A stretch of 64,000 nt of DNA from positions 1-64,000 of the forward strand of contig NZ_MBES01000068.1 of the NCBI RefSeq assembly GCF_001954195.1, given 5' to 3'. The DNA comes from Mycobacterium sp. IS-1264. GTDB taxonomy: Bacteria; Actinomycetota; Actinomycetes; Mycobacteriales; Mycobacteriaceae. This document shows, in pieces, positions 19,279 through 28,944 of this stretch. A model generated the notes under the pieces. It was not told the origin of the DNA and searched no databases. It saw nothing but the letters and a program-made list of their open reading frames with translations. Position numbers and translations under genes: made by a program. How positions within the stretch are numbered: the stretch's first letter is position 1; each line of letters starts with the position of its first letter.

Positions 19279-21297
19279 GTGGTTGAAACGTCGGCCAACG
19301 TCGGCCCCCGCATACTTCTTGTCGGCGCAGGAAGATTCGGGAGAAAACACCTGGACACGCTCGAAGTACTGCACCAGCGGCAGGCGCTTCGGCTTGCAGG
19401 GGTGGTGGTTCGCACGAAAGAAAGCGCCGAATCGTTGCGCGCGTCGATCGAATTTCCGGTATTCGAGGAATTGAACGATGAATTGCTCGCAGCGGTCGAC
19501 GGCGTTGTTGTCGCTACGCCGATGGCCACCCATGCGGACCTTGTTCGGCGGATACTGCCCCACGCGCATGTCTTGGTCGAAAAACCGCTCGGCGTAAGCG
19601 ATGCTGAAACAGAAGATCTCGTGCGATTCGCGCAAACCCAGCCGCGGGCACTCATGGTGGGACACACCATGCGCTTCGACTCCACCGTAATGCGGCTGAA
19701 AGAAATGATCCGTCGCGTGGATCCGCTGGGCGTAGAGATATCGTTCATACAACCGCAAAACACCGATTTGGGTCGCGACATCGAACTAGAATTATTGCAC
19801 CCATTCGACATCGTCGACTTTTTGTTCGACGATAGGCGCCTGATTCGGAAGCGCACCACCAGGCTCACCGATCGCTGCCAGCTCGTCGGCGCGCAATATG
19901 CAGAGAATTTGCATGCAGTGTATCGGTTTGGTTGGGCGGGCGAGAAGAAGATACGGTCGATAAAGCTGCTCGCGGATGACCTGGTTGTCGCCGCGGACCT
20001 CCTCACCGGGCAGATCGTTACCTATAAAAAGGGGCAAATCGCGAACGCGATCGATTGTTCGGACCCCGTTACCCCGCTCGAGCGTGAATTGTCACATTTT
20101 CTCGGTGTTATCGGCGGAGAAACGATCGAGTACCCGGACGCCAACCTCGGCGGACGCGTAGTCAAGACCGCACTGGAGGGGCGCGGAAGAAAGGCGCCCG
20201 ACGGAAGACCAAGGGTAGCAGTCATCGGCGCCGGGATCTTCGGAACGAACTGCGCACTCGAGTTGTCGCCAGGATTCGATGTGACACTGTTCGAAAAAAA
20301 TGACGATATATGCACCGAAGCATCGAAGTACAACCAGTACCGGCATCATTGGGGCTATCACTACCCCCGTAGCCAGGAAACCATTGACGATATTGCGGCG
20401 ACGATCGGCCCATTCGAAGAGCGGTATGAAGCCGCGGTCATCAGGAATTTTCCGACATACTATAGCGTGGCAAAACGCGGTTCGAAGGTCAGTAGCGCGG
20501 CATATCTCGCGTTCTGCCGCGATAACGACCTCGCCTACCACGAAGACTATCCCGACGAAAGATATCTCGACCGGATGAAAGTGGGCGCAAGTCTCAAAAC
20601 CTTTGAGCCCATCTACGATTTCAAGCAGCTGAAGACGATCACCGCAGATCTGCTCGGAGCATCGGAAGCGCAATTGCGGTTCAACAGCGAGATCGTCGGC
20701 GCGCGCATCGTCCAAGACGGAAAAATTTTGCTCGTCGTCAAAGACGGGGACGGCAATACCACCGAGGAAGTCTTCGATCATGTGGTGAACGCGACCTATG
20801 CCCGCCACAACCACTTCCTCAAATGGCTCGGATTTCCGATCAAGCCGATCCGTATCGATCTGGTCGAGGTCGCCTGGGTGAGGCTCGGCATACCGAAAAT
20901 CTCTTTTGCGGTGATGGATGGTCCCTTCACCAACATGGTATCGACCAAGGACGACGGGCTATTCACGCTCGTTCACATCAAGCACTCCGTCCGGAAGCGC
21001 TTCGTACCAAAGGATGGCCTGGTGCCGTCCGACATATTTCGAGAGATCGGATCACCGGTGACCGAAAAAGTCATCCGTGAGAGTGCAAAGTGGCTTCCCA
21101 TCGTGCGTGAGGCCGAGGTAGACAGCATCCACTATGTGTTGCGCGGAGTGAACGCGTATAGAGAGCACGATGACATGCGCACTTCCGATATCACCGAACA
21201 TGGATTCGGCTGCTACTCGATCCTCGGCGGGAAGATCATCCACGCGGTCTCCGTCGCCCGGGAGGTCGCGCGAAGGATCAATGCGCAGTATTCGTGA
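19279..21297 (+). CDS. Fusion of a Gfo/Idh/MocA NAD(P)-dehydrogenase with an FAD-dependent oxidoreductase
   Basis: About 672 aa from GTG 19279 (start uncertain; ATG 19189 and an upstream start at 19024 are in frame). Residues about 12-300 are a Gfo/Idh/MocA dehydrogenase: ILLVGAGRFGRKH, VVVATPMATHADL and the lysine motif VEKPLG. Residues about 310-670 are a DAO-like flavoprotein: VAVIGAGIFGTNCALEL, LFEKNDDICTEASKYNQ, and HHWGYHYPRSQETI. The first half oxidises or reduces sugar hydroxyls in known families, and the second half is a flavin oxidase or dehydrogenase. One protein could carry out two successive redox steps on a nucleotide sugar. DNA here is visibly more A/T-rich than the neighbours, suggesting a separate origin. 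The function is unassigned. Confidence 0.82.
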   Translation: MVETSANVGPRILLVGAGRFGRKHLDTLEVLHQRQALRLAGVVVRTKESAESLRASIEFPVFEELNDELLAAVDGVVVATPMATHADLVRRILPHAHVLVEKPLGVSDAETEDLVRFAQTQPRALMVGHTMRFDSTVMRLKEMIRRVDPLGVEISFIQPQNTDLGRDIELELLHPFDIVDFLFDDRRLIRKRTTRLTDRCQLVGAQYAENLHAVYRFGWAGEKKIRSIKLLADDLVVAADLLTGQIVTYKKGQIANAIDCSDPVTPLERELSHFLGVIGGETIEYPDANLGGRVVKTALEGRGRKAPDGRPRVAVIGAGIFGTNCALELSPGFDVTLFEKNDDICTEASKYNQYRHHWGYHYPRSQETIDDIAATIGPFEERYEAAVIRNFPTYYSVAKRGSKVSSAAYLAFCRDNDLAYHEDYPDERYLDRMKVGASLKTFEPIYDFKQLKTITADLLGASEAQLRFNSEIVGARIVQDGKILLVVKDGDGNTTEEVFDHVVNATYARHNHFLKWLGFPIKPIRIDLVEVAWVRLGIPKISFAVMDGPFTNMVSTKDDGLFTLVHIKHSVRKRFVPKDGLVPSDIFREIGSPVTEKVIRESAKWLPIVREAEVDSIHYVLRGVNAYREHDDMRTSDITEHGFGCYSILGGKIIHAVSVAREVARRINAQYS

Positions 21298-21302
21298 TCG
21301 GG

Positions 21303-22271
21303 CTAGGCGTCCCACGAATAGCGGAGCCGTTTGTTCACAAAAATTTCGTCGAAAAAGAGTAGGCCCTGGTACTCGAAGCCTGACGCGGTCAGCAAGTCAT
21401 AGACGTCGGCGAACGTGTGAGTGTGTTCAACGCCGATGATGTTGACCTGCACCCTTTCGAAGTCGATACCGTGCAGAACCTCGAGCTCGGCACCTTCGAC
21501 ATCGATTGACAGGTAGTCCACGATTTTCACGCCGGAATCGTCGAGCACGGTGTCGATGCGATGGCAGGGCACGGTCACCCGTGTTTGCTCGAGTTTCATC
21601 GGCTTACGGATCCAGTCGATCCATTGAAGTTGGTCCATGTGTTCGGGTATGCCGCTGAGCATGGTGCCCCCGTGGGTCGAGTCGAATATCGTCGACAGCA
21701 TGCTGCGAGGCGAACCCGACTTACCGCCTTTGCGCTGCCCCCCTTGCGACAGCGCAAGGAAGGGGACCTCGCCATCCTGATCGTAGGCGCAGCCTTGGAT
21801 CAACTGGCAGGAGCGATTGGCTCGCAGCACCTCGAACGCTGAGGGGTTGGGCTCGAACGCAATACCTCTCCAGTGCAGTTGCTTTTCGAAATAAAACGTA
21901 TTGCTGCCTACGACTCCGTCGAACGCGCCGACGTCAACGAAGAAGCCAGGTCCTCTGTCCTTGAAGAACCATCGGTTCAGGAACATGTCTTGGCCCATTT
22001 GACTTTGGTAACCCCGGCTGAGCCGCTCAGGGGAGAACACATCCCGATAGATGTCTTTTGGCGAGGCACCCGGATCATGGCTCCGGAACAGGTAACCGAT
22101 TGCTGCGCCGGCGGGTCCGGGCGTCATGGATTTGTCGAGAATTATTCGTAAAAGATTTGGCTCGATGAGCGAAGCGATCCTTCGGACCAGGGGAACCCGC
22201 GTCAAGTAGATGATCGCCGCTAGTGCGACTCCTTGGAGCCACCGCCGAACTTTAGTGAGGTAAGCTAACAT
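21303..22271 (-). CDS. FkbM-family methyltransferase
   Basis: 322 aa from ATG 22271 (GTG 22280 also possible). A hydrophobic N-terminal stretch (VALAAIIYLTRVP) may bind the membrane. The SAM-binding site reads FFVDVGAFDGVVGSNT, followed by IAFEPNPSAFEVL, and DYLSIDVEGAELEVLHGID is typical of FkbM enzymes, which O-methylate sugars and related hydroxyls. Methylated sugars are a hallmark of GPLs, so a sugar hydroxyl is the likely target. It converges on the fusion gene (5 bases apart) and lies 223 bases downstream of the aldo/keto reductase on the same strand. Confidence 0.88.
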   Translation of the reverse strand: MLAYLTKVRRWLQGVALAAIIYLTRVPLVRRIASLIEPNLLRIILDKSMTPGPAGAAIGYLFRSHDPGASPKDIYRDVFSPERLSRGYQSQMGQDMFLNRWFFKDRGPGFFVDVGAFDGVVGSNTFYFEKQLHWRGIAFEPNPSAFEVLRANRSCQLIQGCAYDQDGEVPFLALSQGGQRKGGKSGSPRSMLSTIFDSTHGGTMLSGIPEHMDQLQWIDWIRKPMKLEQTRVTVPCHRIDTVLDDSGVKIVDYLSIDVEGAELEVLHGIDFERVQVNIIGVEHTHTFADVYDLLTASGFEYQGLLFFDEIFVNKRLRYSWDA

Positions 22272-22494
22272 TTTCAGCACGCCGTCGCGAGCGCGCTTGA
22301 GCGGTCGGCGGCGAAGTGCCGCCGGGCCCCGTGAGCGACCAGCCACGCCCCCACCCCGACGCGCTGTCCCGACGAAATATTTCTTCTCACCACGCTCCGA
22401 TCCCCGCCGTTCCCCTTCTGCCACATCGTGCCTTCATCCGAAAGCTGTTGCGCGCAAAACACACAATTTACCTCCGCTTGGCGCTCGGGAGTCT

Positions 22495-23484
22495 TCATCG
22501 CGCGGTTTGACCCGTATCGAGCCAATGGAGCGTCGCTTCATTCAGCTTCAAGGACAACGCGCCCACGTTCTCGGCGAACTTCTCGAACGTCGAGCAGCCC
22601 ACCACGGCGAACGGCTGAAGCGGGTGGCGCAGCACGTACGCGAGCGCCACCTGCGCGACGGTGGCATCGTGCTCACGCGCGAACGTCCTTGCGCGCTCGA
22701 GCCTTTCGATGTTTCTGTCGGTCCCGAAGTAGGTTGCACACCACCGGCTCCGTCGGTTGGCACCCGGATCCTTCGGATCGTAGTGGTCGGAAAAAAATCC
22801 GCGGGCAAGGCTCGAGTACGCGAACACCGGCAGCCCGTGCGCCGCATACCACTCGCGTGCGCCACGCGCGCCGTCGCCGCCGAGAGTGACGCCGCCAGGC
22901 CACGGAGGTCGCGTCCACTCGGCGAGGCTGAATTGAGCGCTCGACGCGCTGAACGGTTTGAGCCCCGCGCTGTCGGCGAACGCGTTGGCGGTGGCGATCC
23001 GCTCGTGCGACCAGTTCGACGCCCCGATCGCGCGGATCTTGCCTTCGTCGATGTGGCGGTTGAGCCGCTCGATGAGCGGTTCGATCCGCGCACTTGGGTG
23101 GTCGAAGTGCAGCAGATACAGGTCAACGAAATCCGTCCCGAGCGCCTTGAGCGATGCGTGCAGGTCGTGCGACACGTCGGAGGCCGAGAGCCGCGGTCGA
23201 CGTGATAAGAGGTGGTGATGGCATCCCTTGCTGATGACGACGACCTCGTCACGGTTGCGACGTTCCCGGATCCAGGCGCCCAGCGTCCGTTCGCTGTCCC
23301 AGTAGATGCGCGCCGTGTCAAATGTGTTGCATCCGAGCTCGAATGACCGATCCATAAGCGAGAAGGCTTGCTGCTCAAGGGTTCGACTGCGCACCAGGGG
23401 CAGAGGCCGGCCATGCAGTCGATCGGTGCCGAACACAATGCGCGAGATCGGCTTGTCAATCCCAGCGACCCTCGCGTAGTCCAT
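22495..23484 (-). CDS. Aldo/keto reductase
   Basis: 329 aa. The catalytic set of the family is present: Asp and Tyr in NTFDTARIYWDSE, Lys in VVISKG and His in DLYLLHFDHP. NADPH-binding residues lie near the C-terminus (VVGCSTFEKFAEN). It would reduce a keto group. The start directly abuts the stop of the GMC gene (TAG-ATG), so the GMC oxidase and this reductase are made together. An oxidation-reduction pair of this kind can invert a sugar hydroxyl; that is inference. Confidence 0.9.
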   Translation of the reverse strand: MDYARVAGIDKPISRIVFGTDRLHGRPLPLVRSRTLEQQAFSLMDRSFELGCNTFDTARIYWDSERTLGAWIRERRNRDEVVVISKGCHHHLLSRRPRLSASDVSHDLHASLKALGTDFVDLYLLHFDHPSARIEPLIERLNRHIDEGKIRAIGASNWSHERIATANAFADSAGLKPFSASSAQFSLAEWTRPPWPGGVTLGGDGARGAREWYAAHGLPVFAYSSLARGFFSDHYDPKDPGANRRSRWCATYFGTDRNIERLERARTFAREHDATVAQVALAYVLRHPLQPFAVVGCSTFEKFAENVGALSLKLNEATLHWLDTGQTAR

Positions 23485-25104
23485 CTAGTTCACGCGCTTT
23501 CGATAGTCACCAACGATGAACCGACACGCTCGAACGGTCAGAGCCATCATCGTGAGCGTGGGATTCTGGAACCCGGGTGAGACAAAGCATGCGCCGTCGG
23601 TCACGAACACGTTGTCAGCGTCCCAGCACTGACAGTACGAATTGAGCACCGAGTCGTCCGGTTTGTCGCCCATGCGCGCGCCGCCCGTCTCGTGAATGGC
23701 GCCCCCGGGCCACAACGCGCCGCAATCAGCAAGGACGAGCGATCGAAGCCGTCGCACGGGGATGTTCCAGCGACCGACCTCGATGGTTTTTCCGACCCGC
23801 AGGCCCCCGGCGGCGGCAATTTCTGGAAGCTTGCGCTTCATGTGCGCAACCATCTCGAGGTCATCCTGCGAATGGGTGCACTCGATTCTGGCTACCGGAA
23901 TCCCCCACGCGTCCTTGACAGTCGGGTCGAGCGACACGTGATTTTCGTATCGGGGCTGCATCTCGCCGAACGCGCTCATGATCCACACCGGCGCACCGCG
24001 GCCAATCGCCATCTGAATCCCGTAGCCGCCGGAAAAGTTCTTCGATTCCTTGTCGAGGAAGCTAGGAATGTAGAGGCCCGTGCCGGCGAAGTCGAATCCA
24101 TCCTCGTTGAGCCCGCGCTCCACATCTTCGTCAGACACCGTGCCGACTTGCGTGTACGAAACGTGGTCGCACAGATAACGTCCCAGATGGCCCGACGATC
24201 CCCCGACGCCCGCGGGGTGCCTGGCGGATTCCGAGTTCAGCAGGATCCGCACGCTCTCGATCGCCGACGCACACAGCACGACGACGTGCCCCCGAACCTC
24301 CCGCGCAATGCCCGTCAACCGCTCCACATATTCGACGCCGGTCGCCCTGCCCGACCGCTCATCGATCAGCACTCGGCTGACGACGGTGTCGGTCCGAACT
24401 TCGAGCCGGCCGGTCGCCATTGCCAACCGCACGGGAAGCGGAACCCTGTTGTTGTCGTACTTGGTCTTCCTCGCGTGCGTGACGCGGACGTTCGGGAGGT
24501 GTTTCTCGACATTCGCCCGGAACGCGTCTTCGAGCTTCGTCGTTTTCGCGGGACCGATGAACTGTCCGTCCGGGCAGTTTGGAATGGCCGCCGGTGCCCC
24601 GTAGACACCGAGCGTCCGCTCGACGATGTCGTAATACGGGGCCAAGTCTTCATACGACAACGGCCAATCAAGGCCGTCGCCACGGACGCTGGCGGCCTTG
24701 AGCTCGAAATCCGACATCCGGGGGACATGTCTCCACCACGTGTGCAGGCGGCCGCCGAGTTGCCGGCCCCTAAACCAGAGGAACGTATCGCCTCGCGGGT
24801 TCGTATACGGGTTCTCTCGGTCGCTGACGTAAAACTGCTTGGTGGTGTCGGAAAACGATGAGCATCGCGCCTGAATGTGTTGTCCCCGTATCGCCGCTTT
24901 GACGCGACCGGCAACGCCCATCACGGCCACATCGGCGCCGGCCGGAAAGTCTCGGGCGATGTCCAGGTCCCGGCCCGCCTCGAGCAGGACCACATCCAGA
25001 CCGCCTTCCGTCAACTCCTTGACCGCCCACGACCCGGCGGCTCCCGAGCCGACGACGATGGCGTCATACGTTGAGTCGCTACTGCGCATGCGTCCGGTAC
25101 TCAT
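23485..25104 (-). CDS. GMC-family FAD oxidoreductase 2
   Basis: 539 aa. FAD motif VVGSGAAGSWAVKEL near residues 17-31, then LLEAGR. The C-terminal GMC half has HETGGARMG and DGACFVSPGFQNPTLT, as in gluconate 2-dehydrogenase large subunits and pyranose oxidase-like enzymes. It is only distantly similar to the GMC gene at 14501. It lies 33 bases after glycosyltransferase 4 and abuts the aldo/keto reductase. A sugar hydroxyl is the likely substrate. ATG 25089 is an alternative start. Confidence 0.88.
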   Translation of the reverse strand: MSTGRMRSSDSTYDAIVVGSGAAGSWAVKELTEGGLDVVLLEAGRDLDIARDFPAGADVAVMGVAGRVKAAIRGQHIQARCSSFSDTTKQFYVSDRENPYTNPRGDTFLWFRGRQLGGRLHTWWRHVPRMSDFELKAASVRGDGLDWPLSYEDLAPYYDIVERTLGVYGAPAAIPNCPDGQFIGPAKTTKLEDAFRANVEKHLPNVRVTHARKTKYDNNRVPLPVRLAMATGRLEVRTDTVVSRVLIDERSGRATGVEYVERLTGIAREVRGHVVVLCASAIESVRILLNSESARHPAGVGGSSGHLGRYLCDHVSYTQVGTVSDEDVERGLNEDGFDFAGTGLYIPSFLDKESKNFSGGYGIQMAIGRGAPVWIMSAFGEMQPRYENHVSLDPTVKDAWGIPVARIECTHSQDDLEMVAHMKRKLPEIAAAGGLRVGKTIEVGRWNIPVRRLRSLVLADCGALWPGGAIHETGGARMGDKPDDSVLNSYCQCWDADNVFVTDGACFVSPGFQNPTLTMMALTVRACRFIVGDYRKRVN

Positions 25105-25137
25105 GCCGAGGCGATCGGGCAGCGCCGCCGGCGCCGA

Positions 25138-26406
25138 TCAGCTGACGCGCTTCTGGCGGGCAAAATTCTCCAGGAGATCAGCGGCGGCCGCAACGCTGTC
25201 GGCGGGTTTGGTCATCCGGGCGGCGATTTCGCGGGCCCGGACGGCGTAATCCGGGGCAAGGATGGTGCGCAGGTCCGAGAGCAGCGACTCGCGCGTCGTC
25301 CTCGCAAAGCGCCGGGAGGTCCCGACCTTCAACCGTTTGACCGCGGCTCCCCAGAGTGGCTGCTCGCCCAACAACCACAAGATCAACGTGGGGACTCCGG
25401 CGCGCAGGCCCGCGGCCATGGTGCCCGGGCCCCCGTGGTGCACGACGGCGCGGCAAGTGGGAAACACGGCCGCATGGTTCACCGCACCCACCACCTTGAC
25501 GTGTTCGAATTCGGGAAGGTCGCGGAAGTTACTCCACCCGGAGCCAACCAGCGCCCGCTCCCCCAGCTCCGCGCATACCGCCGCGATCGTGGCGAGCGTG
25601 TCGGCGGGAGAGTCGACCGGGATGCTGCCAAACCCAAAGTAGATCGGCGGTGTCCCGGCGGCGATCCATGAGGCGATCTCCTCATCGGCATCCGTTGGCA
25701 ACTCCATCGTCAGCGCGCCGATAAAAGGCCGTTGGCCGTTCCACTTCGCCCACTCCGCGGCCAGCCCGGGAACACAAACCTCGTCGTAGGCCTGGATTTC
25801 CAGGGATCCGCGTTCGGTGATTCGTCGGGACGCCGGACCCTTCGCCTTCGGCAGGCCCAGCTCACGGCGACGCGCATCCTCCGCCTTCTTCCACACCCGC
25901 CAGACCATCCACTCGGTGACCGTCATCGTGGCGCGGCCCAACGGCGCAGGCAGGTAAGGCACGTACTGACCGTTGGGCCGCAGCGGGGCGTGATCGAGCG
26001 TGGCCAACGGAATGTTGTGATATTCCGCGACGTCGGCGGCGACGCCCTCGAAAATCATGCCGGTGAAAATCAGATCGGCCCCCTCCGCGAGCGACGTCAG
26101 GGTCTTGCTCATTTCCCCCCAGCTCGCGAAATTGGGCTCCCACGATGCACGCCACACCTCGATCAGATCCCGGGTCCGCCAGAAGTTGCCGAAGAGATCC
26201 CTCCAGAAGTTGCGGTGCGCGTCCATCGTGACCTGGGTATCCAGCCCGTAGGGGACCGCGGCGAGCCCCGCCGATTCGGCGAAGCCAACCATGTCGGGCG
26301 GGACCGCGATGCGCACGTCATGCCCGCGGTGCAGCAGCTCACGACCGACGGAGGCGCAGGGCTCGACGTCGCCACGTGTCCCGTGGCACGCCAGCACAAA
26401 CTTCAT
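25138..26406 (-). CDS. GPL-type glycosyltransferase, paralogue 4
   Basis: 422 aa from [16 protein letters not shown]. Central [17 protein letters not shown]; donor motif VHHGGPGTMAAGL with Pro in place of Ala. It heads a likely operon of glycosyltransferase, GMC oxidase, aldo/keto reductase and perhaps FkbM methyltransferase. That makes one sugar-transfer-plus-modification unit. Its promoter-leader matches those of the dehydrogenase operon and glycosyltransferase 6. Confidence 0.93.
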   Translation of the reverse strand: MKFVLACHGTRGDVEPCASVGRELLHRGHDVRIAVPPDMVGFAESAGLAAVPYGLDTQVTMDAHRNFWRDLFGNFWRTRDLIEVWRASWEPNFASWGEMSKTLTSLAEGADLIFTGMIFEGVAADVAEYHNIPLATLDHAPLRPNGQYVPYLPAPLGRATMTVTEWMVWRVWKKAEDARRRELGLPKAKGPASRRITERGSLEIQAYDEVCVPGLAAEWAKWNGQRPFIGALTMELPTDADEEIASWIAAGTPPIYFGFGSIPVDSPADTLATIAAVCAELGERALVGSGWSNFRDLPEFEHVKVVGAVNHAAVFPTCRAVVHHGGPGTMAAGLRAGVPTLILWLLGEQPLWGAAVKRLKVGTSRRFARTTRESLLSDLRTILAPDYAVRAREIAARMTKPADSVAAAADLLENFARQKRVS

Positions 26407-26494
26407 TGCGGACCCTCGCCTTTCACTTCCAGTGCGGCGTTCTACAGACGAAAGCGGCGGCCGTGCGTGCCCGGCTCAGCCGCCCAGCAGTATA
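26407..26494 (-). promoter_or_regulatory. Promoter-leader of glycosyltransferase 4 (shared module)
   Basis: On the minus strand TATACT (26489-26494) is followed by GCTGGGCGGCTGAGCC and a leader ending GTGAAAGGCGAGGGTCCGCA before the ATG. TATACT-GC-GGGCG-TGAGC and GTGAAAGGC recur ahead of glycosyltransferase 6. No -35 is evident. The GAGGG about 8 bases before the ATG can serve as ribosome binding site. Confidence 0.55.
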
Positions 26495-26667
26495 GCCAGG
26501 CGCCAGCGTATTGATCTGGGAACCAGAAGATTTGGGCACGCGCCTTTGCCCCGAATTGCCCCTGCAATCAAGTGATCTCACAGCGGCAACGGCTTTCCCT
26601 GCACCACCGTTGAACTGCGGGCGGCATGGCCTCGTGCTTCAAATGCGGGGTTGGCAAAAGCCAGCCC

Positions 26668-26700
26668 GTTTGCTGGGTGTAAGAATGCCCTCTATTCGAG
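26668..26700 (+). promoter_or_regulatory. Upstream block of the O-acyltransferases, copy 2 (diverged)
   Basis: TTTGCTGGGTGTAAGAATGCCCTCTATTCG, positions 26668-26700 in part, aligns with the block before the first acyltransferase (GTGTGACAATAGCCCCTATTCG). An ATG at 26685 falls inside this block, which argues against it as the true start. Confidence 0.4.
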
Positions 26701-26720
26701 ACGCGTCCTGTTACAAGCTG

Positions 26721-28907
26721 GTGACCTTGCGCCAAACCCGCACCTTCGGCCCTGCCGAGAGCGAGCATGCTCGTCGGTTGGCACCGAAGGAATTTCGCCA
26801 GGACATCGAGGGCCTGCGCGCCGTTGCGGTGCTGGCCGTTGTCCTCTTTCACGCTGAGGTGCCCGGCATCGGTGGTGGATACGTCGGCGTGGACGTGTTC
26901 TTCGTGATATCGGGCTTCCTGATCACCGGGCTGCTCTGGCGCGAGGCGAGCACCGCCGGCACGATCGGCCTGCGGCGCTTCTACGGGGCGCGGGCCCGCC
27001 GATTGCTGCCCGCATCGGCGACGGTAGGCGTCGTCACCGCAATCGCCTCGGCCGTCCTGCTACCCCCGTTGCAGGCCCAAGGCGTGCTCGAAGACGGCAT
27101 CGCCAGCGCGTTGTACGTCAGCAATTACTGGTTCATCCTCCAAGGCGTCGACTACCTCGCTCCAGAACTGCCGGCGTCGCCGTTCCAGCACTACTGGTCG
27201 TTGGGCGTCGAGGAGCAGTTCTACCTGGTGTGGCCGGCGCTGATCCTCGGTACGGCGTGGCTGATTCGCCGGGTGCGCAGGCGCACCAGAACTGAGGCCA
27301 CGTCGTCGCAAACCCCGTATCTGGTCGTCCTCACGGTGGTCGCGCTGGTGTCGTTCGCGCTGTCGCTGGCAGTCACCTACTGGTTGTCCGCCGTGGCGTT
27401 CTTTTCGCTGCCGACCCGGGCCTGGCAGCTGGCCGCCGGCGGCATGGTGGCCCTCACCGCCGGGCAGTGGCGCCGCCTACCCGCAACATTTGCGGCGATC
27501 GCGGGGTGGGCGGGGCTAGCTCTGATCCTGTTGTCCTGCACGCTATTTAGCACCGCCACGCCCTATCCGGGTACCGCCGCGCTGGTGCCGGTGTTGGGCG
27601 CGGCGCTGGTGATCGGCGCCGGCTGCGGCGCGGCTTCCCGGGGATGCGGACGCGTCCTGGCGGTGTCGCCGATGCGCGCGATCGGCCGGGTGTCCTACTC
27701 GTGGTATCTGTGGCATTGGCCCGTGCTGCTGCTCGCGCCCGCGCTGCTTGGCCACCCGCTCGGGCTGGCCGGGCGGCTCACGGCGGCCCTCGTCTCCGGC
27801 GGGCTGGCCGTGCTCACCCTGTATCTCATCGAAAACCCGTTGCGATTCGCCGCTGCCGTGCGCCGGTCTCCCCTGGCCAGCCTGGCGCTCGGCGGCATGG
27901 CCACCGCGGCAGCCGTCGGTGTGGCCGCGGCACTGCTCGTGGCCATGCCCCTGCCGGTCGGTCGCGGCGCGCCGACGCCGGCGCTGGCCATCACCGCGCC
28001 GCGTCCCCCCACTGGCTCCAATATCGACGCCTATGACACCGCGGTGCGGGACGCGGTCGCCCAAGTGCAGGCCGCGGTCGCGGCGTCCACCGACCTCAAA
28101 GCCGTACTGTCCAACCTCGACCCGCCGCTTGCCGACGCGGAAGCCGAACTCAAGACGTTGCGCACCGCTGGCTGCATGCGCGCTCTTCTCGAGGTCGAAC
28201 AGCCCGAGTGCGCGACGGGCGACACCGCGTCCGCAACGACGGTTGCCCTGGTCGGCGATTCGTATGCCGCGATGTGGAGTCCGGCGTTCCAGCAGGTCGC
28301 CACGCAGCGGCATTGGCGGCTGGAAACCCTGGCCAAGGCGGCCTGCCCGCTGATGGAACTACCCATCATCAACCCGCATAGTGGGCGGCAGTACACCGAG
28401 TGCGAGCGGTGGCGCGGTCAGATCATCGACCGGTTACGCGCCGAGCACCCGCGGCTGGTCGTGGTGAGCATGTGGCGCCGGTACGCCGTCTACGGATATG
28501 CATCGGGTTTCACACCGTACGACCGGACGTGGATCGATAGCCTGGCCCGCCTCGTGCAGCAGCTGCGCGGCACCGGTGCGCAGGTGTTGATGCTCGGGCC
28601 GATCCCAGACCCGCACTCAATGGTGCCGATCTGCGTGTCCGGGCACCTCGATGACGCGATGGTCTGTTCGGCGCCACGGTCGACGGCGGTCAACGAAGCC
28701 GGCATCGCGGCCGAGTCCGCGGCCACCAAAGCGGGCGGCGGGCGCTACGCCGATCTCACCGAGCTGTTCTGCACGGCTGACCGCTGCCCCGTCATCATCG
28801 CCAACAACCTCGTGTACTTCGACCAGAATCACGTGACGCGTGAATACTCCCGGGCATTGGCACCGGTGATCGGGGCGCTGGCCGACCGCGCGCTGGCGGG
28901 CGGCTAA
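26721..28907 (+). CDS. Membrane O-acyltransferase with SGNH domain, copy 2
   Basis: About 728 aa from GTG 26721, chosen because it aligns with the starts of the other two copies; ATG 26685 and ATG 26511 are longer options. Same order as copy 1: R-x10-H acyltransferase-3 domain, GGGYVGVDVFFVISGFLITG, WSLGVEEQFYLVWP, then an SGNH domain. The SGNH block reads GDSYAAMW, where the other two copies have GDSHAAMW, while the terminal D-x-x-H (DQNHVT) is kept. The His-to-Tyr change could alter substrate. Copy 3 follows 90 bases downstream on the same strand. Confidence 0.9.
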   Translation: MTLRQTRTFGPAESEHARRLAPKEFRQDIEGLRAVAVLAVVLFHAEVPGIGGGYVGVDVFFVISGFLITGLLWREASTAGTIGLRRFYGARARRLLPASATVGVVTAIASAVLLPPLQAQGVLEDGIASALYVSNYWFILQGVDYLAPELPASPFQHYWSLGVEEQFYLVWPALILGTAWLIRRVRRRTRTEATSSQTPYLVVLTVVALVSFALSLAVTYWLSAVAFFSLPTRAWQLAAGGMVALTAGQWRRLPATFAAIAGWAGLALILLSCTLFSTATPYPGTAALVPVLGAALVIGAGCGAASRGCGRVLAVSPMRAIGRVSYSWYLWHWPVLLLAPALLGHPLGLAGRLTAALVSGGLAVLTLYLIENPLRFAAAVRRSPLASLALGGMATAAAVGVAAALLVAMPLPVGRGAPTPALAITAPRPPTGSNIDAYDTAVRDAVAQVQAAVAASTDLKAVLSNLDPPLADAEAELKTLRTAGCMRALLEVEQPECATGDTASATTVALVGDSYAAMWSPAFQQVATQRHWRLETLAKAACPLMELPIINPHSGRQYTECERWRGQIIDRLRAEHPRLVVVSMWRRYAVYGYASGFTPYDRTWIDSLARLVQQLRGTGAQVLMLGPIPDPHSMVPICVSGHLDDAMVCSAPRSTAVNEAGIAAESAATKAGGGRYADLTELFCTADRCPVIIANNLVYFDQNHVTREYSRALAPVIGALADRALAGG

Positions 28908-28944
28908 GTCTCCCGCCCTAAACGCGCGAGATGGCGGAGGACCG

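Noticed and set aside
18949..20814. Minus-strand frames opposite the Gfo/Idh-FAD fusion (18949-19758, 19107-20006, 20092-20814)
   Set aside because: They have no domain, while the plus strand carries two clear Rossmann motifs. The lower GC makes antisense frames long by chance.
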